Assembly (NCBI GenBank): GCA_003151235.1
Contig: PLWZ01000085.1
Location: 1 to 47,935 of the forward strand
Length of the DNA stretch: 47,935 nucleotides
Direction: 5' to 3'
DNA from: Acidimicrobiaceae bacterium
Lineage (GTDB): Bacteria > Actinomycetota > Acidimicrobiia > Acidimicrobiales > RAAP-2
The position numbers and the translations under genes are program-made. Of the stretch, positions 42,307 through 47,935 are shown piece by piece (positions within the stretch are counted from its first letter, which is position 1; each line of letters opens with the position of its first letter). The notes beneath the pieces were generated by a model. That model saw only the letters and a list, made by a program, of their open reading frames with translations, was not told the origin of the DNA and searched no databases.

Positions 42307-42323
42307 CCCCGGCCAGGCCGGGG
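42307..42323 (+). terminator. GC-rich hairpin after ogt
   Basis: CCCCGGCC-A-GGCCGGGG, a perfect 8-bp inverted repeat starting 3 nt after the stop codon (the effective loop is larger than one base). No T-run. It is the most terminator-like structure in this part of the window. Confidence 0.5.
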
Positions 42324-42447
42324 CGTGAGCGTGCGGCTCGGGTCGGCCGGGTGCGGATCCGTGCATGACCCCGGCCCGGTCGGAGTATCCGGTGCGGAAC
42401 GTCGGTACATCGCCTACCGTCAGGGAAAACCGAGCCCGAGGAGCTCC

Positions 42448-42891
42448 GTGCGCGCTATCCGGATTCGTCATCGGGGGCGCCTCGTGGCGACCGCGCTTGG
42501 CATCTTCGTGCCCCTCGCGCTGGCCGGTTGCAGCAGCTCCCCCGCCGCCCTGACCAAATCCTCGACGACGACCACCACGACGACGACGGTGCCCACGACG
42601 ACGACCTCGACCACCGCTGCGGCCGTCGGACCGCCGTGCACATCGGCAGCCATCACCGCCGGCATCCAGGCTTCGCCGAACAACGATCTCATCTCGGTCA
42701 ACGGGTTCGGCTGCTCGGGCCCGTGGGCGTGGGCGGGCGTGACACTCGGGACGAGCTCCCAGAACTCGTTCGACGCCGTGATGGTGCTCATGGCCTCCGG
42801 CCCCGCGTGGGCGGTCACCGACCGAGCCACCGCGTGCAACCAGCACCTGGTCCCAGCCGACATCTACAACGACGCCTGCACGACCAGCTGA
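42448..42891 (+). CDS. Small secreted lipoprotein with Thr-rich linker
   Basis: A 147-residue protein with a basic N terminus, a hydrophobic signal segment and a lipobox (LALAGC) at about residues 27-32, so it should be a lipoprotein on the outer face of the membrane. A low-complexity threonine linker of about 20 residues follows, encoded by tandem ACG/ACC codons (about 42565-42620). The rest is a compact domain of about 90 residues with four Cys (GPPCTSAAIT, FGCSGPWAWAG, ATACNQHLVP, NDACTTS) that may form two disulfides. GAGGAG sits 5 nt before the GTG start. Function unknown. Confidence 0.8.
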   Translation: MRAIRIRHRGRLVATALGIFVPLALAGCSSSPAALTKSSTTTTTTTTVPTTTTSTTAAAVGPPCTSAAITAGIQASPNNDLISVNGFGCSGPWAWAGVTLGTSSQNSFDAVMVLMASGPAWAVTDRATACNQHLVPADIYNDACTTS

Positions 42892-42953
42892 ACCTGGACA
42901 ATCGGTGCCGGGCCGCTGATTGTCCCGATGCGGACCGGCGGTAGGGTCGGGCG

Positions 42954-43493
42954 GTGAGCCCGCTCGACCTCGTGATCGACGCCGGCGCCCTGGCGTGGAT
43001 CCTGTACCGCCAACGCCGGGTCCGGCGGGTCCGACTCCGCTTGAGCGGGCGCTTCCCGATCCTGTTGTCGCTGGTCGGGCTATTCCAGTTCCTGCACTAC
43101 ACCGAGACGCACTCGCTCGGCGCCAAGGTCTCGGCAATCGTCATCGCCAGCTTCGTCATCGGGGGCGCCGCTTTGGGGGTCGTGCGGGCGGGCACGGTCA
43201 GGCTGATCGGCCTGCCCAAGGGGGTCGCGCAGCAGGCCACCTGGCTGACCATGGCCCTGTGGTTGGTCTCGGTCGGCGCCTACTTCTCAGCGAGCCCTGT
43301 GGTGTCGTCGTTGCACGGGCCCGACGGGGTCATCGCGGCCAGCCTGCTGCTCTTCTTGGCCATCACGCTCGGGGTGCAGAACACGGTGGTCCAACACCGC
43401 GCCGTCAGGTTCCTCATGCGCGGGCCGTCGACCTCCGGGGTCCATGCGGACGCCCTCGACGTGCGCTCCTGGGAGGAACCGCCCAAGGATTGA
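42954..43493 (+). CDS. Four-helix membrane protein, DUF1453/CcdC-like
   Basis: A 179-residue membrane protein with four or five hydrophobic segments (SPLDLVIDAGALAWILYRQR, ILLSLVGLFQFLHYTETH, AIVIASFVIGGAALGVVRAG, WLTMALWLVSVGAYFSASPV) and a soluble C-terminal tail. The helix layout and the 'W-LYRQ-R-RR' start resemble DUF1453/CcdC-type proteins; this is a weak family match. GTG start. It converges with the next gene, leaving a single base between the stops. Confidence 0.65.
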   Translation: MSPLDLVIDAGALAWILYRQRRVRRVRLRLSGRFPILLSLVGLFQFLHYTETHSLGAKVSAIVIASFVIGGAALGVVRAGTVRLIGLPKGVAQQATWLTMALWLVSVGAYFSASPVVSSLHGPDGVIAASLLLFLAITLGVQNTVVQHRAVRFLMRGPSTSGVHADALDVRSWEEPPKD

Positions 43494-43494
43494 C

Positions 43495-44259
43495 CTAGCC
43501 GGCGACGGCTTTCTCCATGGCGGCGAGGCCGGCGATGAGCGCGTCGGCCTGCGCTGCGTCGAGCACCGAGTAGGCCGGTCCGACCATGCGGTTGGTGAGC
43601 TCGTCGGCAGCGGCGAGCTTCGCCCGGTCCTCGTCGGTGACGTTCGGCACGTGATCGTCGGTGTACCCAAAGAACGTGAAGAAGTCGGGGCGACGGATGT
43701 AGTGGGCGACCTTCGGCTCGAGGAGTTGGGCCAGGACAGCGGCCAGGTGCACCGAACCGCGGAACTCGCGCAACACCGTGACGAGCTGCATCGCACGTCC
43801 CGGCAGATCATCAGCGAGGGGTTCGGCCGCGATGCCGGCGTAGAGGGCCAGCCCGGCCGGGTCGGCGGCGTCGTTGACCGCGCCGGCGGCGTCGCAGAAG
43901 GCGTCGAGGCCGTCGATGCCGGAGAACTTCAACCGCCCGAACGCGGCGCAACACTCGTGGTACTCGCGACCGGCGGTGCGGGGATCGAGGACCTCTCGGG
44001 CCGACTCCCACTGGGCCCGGACCGCATCGGGATGCCACCACCCGAACGCACTCACGATCACCGACGCATCCACGTCGCCCAGCACTCCGCCCCGGCCGAG
44101 GACGTAGAAGCGGAACCGGTTGAGGCCCAGCTCCTTGCCTCGGGCCCCGGTTTCCTCGGTGAAGTAGAAGGCGCTGCCGAGCGCGCCGATCTTGTCGGTT
44201 GCTGCAGGTACAAGGCGGTCGAGTTCGCTCACGAGCGGGAGCATAGGAGGCCGCGGCAT
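43495..44259 (-). CDS. SCO6745-like protein
   Basis: A helical protein of 254 residues, cytoplasmic, without signal or membrane segments. GKELGLNRFRFYVLGRGGVL and YHECCAAFGRLKF in the first half and AMQLVTVLREFRGSVHLAAV followed by AQLLEPKVAHYI in the second match what I recall of the actinobacterial SCO6745 family (two related helical halves, a 'LRE-RG--H-AA' motif). Activity is unknown. Start chosen at the first ATG; MLPLVSELDRLV five codons on is also possible. It is divergent from the ABC transporter genes with only 20 bases between starts. Confidence 0.65.
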   Translation of the reverse strand: MPRPPMLPLVSELDRLVPAATDKIGALGSAFYFTEETGARGKELGLNRFRFYVLGRGGVLGDVDASVIVSAFGWWHPDAVRAQWESAREVLDPRTAGREYHECCAAFGRLKFSGIDGLDAFCDAAGAVNDAADPAGLALYAGIAAEPLADDLPGRAMQLVTVLREFRGSVHLAAVLAQLLEPKVAHYIRRPDFFTFFGYTDDHVPNVTDEDRAKLAAADELTNRMVGPAYSVLDAAQADALIAGLAAMEKAVAG

Positions 44260-44279
44260 GGGCTGTATGGTCGAAATCC

Positions 44280-45251
44280 ATGGACACGGCGACCAGGCGA
44301 CCCGACGCGGTGGCCATCGAGGTGTCCGGCCTCAACAAGCGGTTCGGCTCCATCCAGGCGGTCGCCGACCTCGACTTCACCGTGGCTCCCGGGCGCATCA
44401 CAGGATTCCTCGGACCGAACGGGGCCGGGAAGACGACGACGCTGCGCATCCTCCTCGGGCTGGTGAAGGCAACCTCTGGCACCGCCACGATCGGTGGCCA
44501 CCGCTACGAGGACCTCGACCGGCCGCTGCACCGGGTCGGCGCCCTGTTGGAATCGACGAGCTTCCATCCGGCCCGCCGGGCCAGGGACCACCTCCGCATG
44601 TGCGCCATCGCAGCGTCCATCGAGGTGTCGAGGGCCGACGAGGTACTGGATTTGGTCGGATTGAGGGACGCGGCGCGACGGAGAGTCGGTGGCTACTCGC
44701 TCGGCATGCGCCAGCGGCTCGGGCTCGCGACCGCACTGCTCGGCGACCCGTCGGTGCTCATCCTCGACGAGCCGGCCAACGGCCTCGACCCGCAGGGGAT
44801 CGCGTGGCTCCGCGAATTCCTCCGGTACCTGGCCGGGGAGGGCCGCACCGTGCTGGTGTCGTCGCACCTCCTGGCCGAGATGTCCCAGACCGTCGACGAC
44901 GTGGTGATCATCGCCGACGGTCGGGCCAGGGCGTCGGGACCGTTGGCCAGCCTGACCAGCCAGGTTCGCGCGGCCATGAGGGTCCGGACCCCCGAGGCCG
45001 ACCGCCTCCTCGGCGTGATGGCGGCCGCCCACTGGACGTCGCGGCGCCTGGCCCACGACCTCGTCCTCGTGGAATCCGTCACGCCCGATCAGCTGGGACC
45101 GGTGCTCGCGCGGAGCCAGATCGTGGTCTACGAGCTCGTCAACCAGAGCACCGACCTCGAGTCCGTGTTCCTCTCGCTCACCGCCAACGAGCCGCCGGTG
45201 GTGCGGCCGGTCGCGACGGCGCCCGGTCAACCGGGCGTGAGCTCGCCATGA
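44280..45251 (+). CDS. ABC transporter ATP-binding protein (ABC-2 type exporter)
   Basis: ATPase subunit of an ABC-2 exporter: Walker A GFLGPNGAGKTTTLRIL, signature YSLGMRQRLGLATALLG, Walker B SVLILDEPANGLDPQG and the switch His in VLVSSHLLAEM. A C-terminal extension of about 100 residues is typical of drug/peptide/lantibiotic-type exporters. At 323 residues it is complete, in contrast to the dead ABC ATPase at 24744. Its stop overlaps the permease start (ATGA). Substrate unknown. Confidence 0.92.
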   Translation: MDTATRRPDAVAIEVSGLNKRFGSIQAVADLDFTVAPGRITGFLGPNGAGKTTTLRILLGLVKATSGTATIGGHRYEDLDRPLHRVGALLESTSFHPARRARDHLRMCAIAASIEVSRADEVLDLVGLRDAARRRVGGYSLGMRQRLGLATALLGDPSVLILDEPANGLDPQGIAWLREFLRYLAGEGRTVLVSSHLLAEMSQTVDDVVIIADGRARASGPLASLTSQVRAAMRVRTPEADRLLGVMAAAHWTSRRLAHDLVLVESVTPDQLGPVLARSQIVVYELVNQSTDLESVFLSLTANEPPVVRPVATAPGQPGVSSP

Positions 45252-46024
45252 TCCGCGGGATCCGTTCCGAACTGTTCAAGCTGCGCACGTCTCCGGGCCC
45301 GTGGGTCGTGGCGGGAGCCACCCTCTTGTTCACCGCGCTCGGGATCGTGGTGGTGTTCCTCGTCCGACGCGGCGACGGTCAGGGCGTCCAGTTCATCGCG
45401 CCGACGTCGGTGTACCGCCTCCGACGGTTGATCGGCGCGGGTTTCGCCGTCGGTGGGGTCTGGATGGCCGCGATCGCCGGGGTGCTGTGCGTCACCGGCG
45501 AGTACCGGCACAAGGTCATGACGACGAGCCTGCTCGTCGAGCCCCGCCGGTGGCGCCTGCTGACGGCCAAGGCGTCGGCATCGCTCATCTGGGGCATAGG
45601 ACTGGCCATTGTGAGCCTGCTCCTCGTGGGGGCGATGGGCATCCCGCTGCTCAATTCCCAGGGCGGCTCGGTGTCGGCGCTGCTCGACCAGGCCGGCGCA
45701 GTGCTCCCAGGGTTCTTCGCCGCATTCGCACTTCTGGCGTTGTTCGGTGCGGGCCTCGGCACCCTGATCAAGAACCAGATCGCCGCCGTTGTCACCATCC
45801 TCGCGATCACGTTCATCGTCGAACCCGTGTTCGACGGGATATTGCCCCACGTCGGCCGTTGGCTGCCGTTTGCGGCGTCGGCGGCCGTTGCGGGTGGCCT
45901 TGCGCCGACGGACGCCCGGATGTACCTGCTCAGCTGGTGGCTGGCCGCCATCGTCCTGACCGCGTGGGGCCTGGTCCCGATCTTGATCGGCTACTTCGTG
46001 ACCTTCAAGAAGGACGTCACGTGA
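45248..46024 (+). CDS. ABC-2 transporter permease
   Basis: A 258-residue membrane protein with six helices: a start MIRGIRSELFKLRTSPGPWV typical of ABC-2 permeases (IRSE--KLRT), then WVVAGATLLFTALGIVVVFL, the conserved VTGEYRHKVMTTSLLVEPRR between helices 2 and 3, and further helices ending YFVTFKKDVT. It pairs with the ATPase gene that it overlaps by 4 nt. The frame is open upstream within the ATPase gene, but the ATGA overlap fixes the start. Confidence 0.9.
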   Translation: MIRGIRSELFKLRTSPGPWVVAGATLLFTALGIVVVFLVRRGDGQGVQFIAPTSVYRLRRLIGAGFAVGGVWMAAIAGVLCVTGEYRHKVMTTSLLVEPRRWRLLTAKASASLIWGIGLAIVSLLLVGAMGIPLLNSQGGSVSALLDQAGAVLPGFFAAFALLALFGAGLGTLIKNQIAAVVTILAITFIVEPVFDGILPHVGRWLPFAASAAVAGGLAPTDARMYLLSWWLAAIVLTAWGLVPILIGYFVTFKKDVT

Positions 46025-46121
46025 GCCGCGGTACCGGCCAGCGCCCGGGCTGTCACGACCACGACGCTCCGAGGTAGCGTCGCCCTCGATCGAAGAGACG
46101 TCCAGGCGAGAGGAGCAGCCG

Positions 46122-46916
46122 ATGAGCGGCACCGGAGCTGAGACCCCGCCGGTGATTCTGCGTGAGCGACGCGGCCCGGTGGAGATCCTGACCATCAACC
46201 GGCCGGAGGCCCGCAACGCCGTGAACGGCGAGGTGGGCAAGCAGTTGACCGCTGCCCTCGACGACCTCGACACCGACGAGGAACTCCGCGTCATCGTGCT
46301 CACCGGTGCCGGTGACAAGGCGTTCAGCGCCGGGATGGACCTGAAGGCGTTCAGCGCCGGCGCCGGGGGTTCGATCGGTGGGGGCTCGGGCGGGTTCGCC
46401 GGGTTCGCCCGCCGTGAGATCGCCGTGCCCGTGATCGCGGCGGTGAACGGCCCCGCATTGGCGGGCGGGTTCGAGCTGGTCCTGGCCTGCGACCTGGTGG
46501 TGGCGGCCGAGCACGCGATCTTCGGGATCCCCGAGGCCAAGCGCGGCCTGCTCGCGGCGGGAGGCGGGCTGGTCCGCCTGCCCAAGCGGCTTCCGATGGC
46601 AATGGCACTCGAGCTGGCGCTCACCGGGGACTCGATCACGGCTGCGCGCGCGTACGAGCTCGGCCTCGTCAACTCAGTCGTGCCCTTCGATCGACTGCTC
46701 GACGAGGCCCTGGCTTTGGCGGGACGGATCATGGCCAACGCCCCGCTCAGCGTGCGCTACTCCCGCCAGGTAACCCGCCAGGCCGCAGAGGTCTCCGAGG
46801 ACGAGGCGTGGAAACTGAGCGACGAGGCCACGGCGATCGTGTTCAACTCCGCTGACTCGCGGGAGGGCCCGCTCGCCTTCGCCGAGAAGCGCGCGCCCAA
46901 CTGGCAGGGTCGCTGA
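46122..46916 (+). CDS. Enoyl-CoA hydratase/isomerase (crotonase) family protein
   Basis: Crotonase fold, probably acting on acyl-CoA thioesters. EILTINRPEARNAVNGEVGK, the first oxyanion-hole segment KAFSAGMDLKAF, and the second, VNGPALAGGFELVLACDLVV, are present, followed by FGIPEAKRGLLAAGGGLVRL. In true enoyl-CoA hydratases two glutamates are catalytic; here one Glu position reads FELVLACD and the other IPEAKRG, so hydratase activity is plausible. An Ala/Gly-rich insert (GAGGSIGGGSGG) is unusual. At 264 residues its length is normal. Confidence 0.9.
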   Translation: MSGTGAETPPVILRERRGPVEILTINRPEARNAVNGEVGKQLTAALDDLDTDEELRVIVLTGAGDKAFSAGMDLKAFSAGAGGSIGGGSGGFAGFARREIAVPVIAAVNGPALAGGFELVLACDLVVAAEHAIFGIPEAKRGLLAAGGGLVRLPKRLPMAMALELALTGDSITAARAYELGLVNSVVPFDRLLDEALALAGRIMANAPLSVRYSRQVTRQAAEVSEDEAWKLSDEATAIVFNSADSREGPLAFAEKRAPNWQGR

Positions 46917-47097
46917 GCCCGGGCGTCCAATCGCCCTCGAGGGCATCGGGGAGGCCCCGATGGCACCCGTCCGCTCTGGGTGCGCTCGTGCTCGGGTCCT
47001 GGTGCCTGGCCTGGGGGGCCGGGGAACCACGAAGGTCGAGAGACGGTAACCTGGGGGGCGGCGTACGCCACCGGGCGGCCGTCGAGGAGGGTTCGAC

Positions 47098-47349
47098 ATG
47101 CTGGCAGAGATCTTTGGCCCTGACCTCCTGATCGTCCTGATCGTCGTCGTGGTGGTCCTCTTCGGTGGAGCCGCGATCCCGAAGCTGGCCCGCAATCTCG
47201 GATCCGCGCAGAGCGAGTTCAAGAAGGGCCTGTCGGAGGCGAAGGCAGAAGAGGCCAAGAAGAACGCCAACCAGGCCGTCGACGAGCAGCCGACGACTCC
47301 GGCCACCACCCAGCCCACCCAGCCGAACACGCAGCCAAACCCCAACTGA
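47098..47349 (+). CDS. tatA: Sec-independent translocase protein TatA
   Basis: Pore-forming subunit of the twin-arginine translocase. It has a short N-terminal membrane helix (DLLIVLIVVVVVLFGGAAIP), the hinge and amphipathic helix KLARNLGSAQSEFKKGLSEA, and a polar Gln/Pro/Thr-rich tail. At 83 residues it fits TatA rather than TatB. GGAGG precedes the ATG by about 7 nt. The gene is alone; tatC and tatB are not in the window. Confidence 0.92.
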   Translation: MLAEIFGPDLLIVLIVVVVVLFGGAAIPKLARNLGSAQSEFKKGLSEAKAEEAKKNANQAVDEQPTTPATTQPTQPNTQPNPN

Positions 47350-47351
47350 GT

Positions 47352-47378
47352 CCCGGGCTCCCCTCGGGTGCGCCCGGG
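47352..47378 (+). terminator. Hairpin after tatA
   Basis: CCCGGGC and GCCCGGG, a perfect 7-bp inverted repeat around a 13-nt loop, starting 3 nt after the tatA stop. No T-run. It separates tatA from the cytochrome oxidase gene 98 bases further on. Confidence 0.45.
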
Positions 47379-47475
47379 TCGAGCGAGCCGTCGTCGTCGG
47401 TCCCGTCTCGTGCGTGAGGGGCCTCCCGAACAGGTACTTCGATTTCCGTAGGGCGGTTCGCTAAGGTTCGCCAGC

Positions 47476-47935
47476 GTGGACGTCTGGCGCGACGCAAGGC
47501 ACACCGACCCCGCATCTGCCGGCGTCTCGGAAACCCCTCCTTCCGCCTCCTCGCGGGCTACCCGCAAGGGCCTCATTGGCCTCATCGCCAAGCGGGCGAA
47601 CGGCACGCCGCGCCGGTGGATCCCGCTCGCGATCCTGGCGCCGATCGTGCTGGCCGGATGCCAACTCCCGGACTTCGGCGCATACAAGGGAGCGACAAGC
47701 CAGGGCCAGGACGCCTTCAAGCTGTGGCAGGGCTTCTTCCTCGCCGGGATCGTGGTCGGCGGGTTCACCCTTTCGCTGATCGTCTGGTCGGCCTTCCGCT
47801 ACCGGCGGCGGCGCCACAACCAGGACCTCCCCCGTCAGACCCAGTACCGGCCGTTCATCGAGATCGTGTACACGGTTGTACCGATCCTGATCGTGGCCGG
47901 CCTGTTCGTCTTCACGGTGATCACCGAGAACGAGG
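47476..47935 (+). CDS. ctaC: Cytochrome c oxidase subunit II, N-terminal part cut by the window edge
   Basis: The frame is open from GTG to the window end. A 50-residue basic/polar N terminus leads to a signal segment with a lipobox (PIVLAGCQLP), so the subunit is a lipoprotein as in other actinobacteria. Two membrane helices follow (GFFLAGIVVGGFTLSLIVWS and VYTVVPILIVAGLFVFTVIT) separated by RYRRRRHNQDLPRQTQYRPF, the standard COX2 hairpin. The CuA-binding domain should lie beyond the window. No ATG is available upstream in frame. Confidence 0.88.
   Translation, partial: MDVWRDARHTDPASAGVSETPPSASSRATRKGLIGLIAKRANGTPRRWIPLAILAPIVLAGCQLPDFGAYKGATSQGQDAFKLWQGFFLAGIVVGGFTLSLIVWSAFRYRRRRHNQDLPRQTQYRPFIEIVYTVVPILIVAGLFVFTVITENE

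Noticed and set aside
42468..42863. Val-rich minus-strand frame
   Set aside because: It is the complement of the Thr codon tract of the lipoprotein gene, not a gene.
1..47935. CRISPR array
   Set aside because: No set of regularly spaced direct repeats was seen anywhere in the window, and no cas genes.

Overview
The window looks like chromosomal DNA from a high-GC actinobacterium, most likely an Acidimicrobiia-type lineage. This is inferred from gene content and codon style; no marker gene was compared. Pointers are frequent GTG starts, 4-nt ATGA/GTGA gene overlaps, few strong Shine-Dalgarno sites, a tRNA-Gln/tRNA-Glu/gltX neighbourhood, a three-gene PntAA/PntAB/PntB transhydrogenase, a [3Fe-4S]-type ferredoxin, TatA beside a lipoprotein cytochrome c oxidase subunit II, and an SCO6745-like protein.

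Layout. 1-1540: the tail of one IS3-family element and a complete second IS3-family element in the opposite orientation with a canonical -1 frameshift site. 1750-2069: a broken DUF2254-like remnant. 2066-12347: a high-affinity potassium (Kdp) region. A KdpD half with the membrane and kinase domains and the regulator KdpE precede a 27-residue membrane microprotein, kdpF, kdpA, kdpB and kdpC. Then come a coupled set (OB-fold protein, membrane protein, UspA-like protein), a PLDc_N-like membrane protein, and finally the other half of KdpD (P-loop sensor plus Usp domain) as a separate gene. Together the two KdpD halves account for one full-length KdpD.

12437-15668: a small accessory block with an unknown acidic protein divergent from an AbiEi-like antitoxin (PD-(D/E)xK-like N terminus, winged helix) and a coupled AbiEii-like nucleotidyltransferase that carries an in-frame TAG. 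The divergent promoter holds inverted repeats, one exactly inside the -35/-10 spacer.

15833-25377: tRNA-Glu and tRNA-Gln, probably once 29 nt apart, are now separated by about 9.4 kb. A copy of the tRNA-Gln 3' end sits beside tRNA-Glu, as expected for an element integrated into tRNA-Gln. The island carries three proteins of unknown function, a complete arginine deiminase pathway (permease, arcA, arcB, arcC), two UspA proteins and a decayed ABC ATPase. DosR/DevR-like boxes precede several of its genes, which suggests a hypoxia/anaerobic-energy island. No integrase was found.

25445-47935: mostly housekeeping. There is a YdcF/SanA-like protein, gltX (with an apparent CTG start), ferredoxin, a UbiB-like kinase, a DHA2 drug exporter, a PlsC-like acyltransferase, a PIN-TRAM membrane protein with an eroded active site, an EAL phosphodiesterase upstream of the pnt operon, a class III aminotransferase/HpnA-like epimerase/methyltransferase group, ogt, a lipoprotein, membrane proteins, an ABC-2 exporter pair, an enoyl-CoA hydratase, tatA and the start of coxB.

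All calls come from reading the sequence; no database search or folding program was run.
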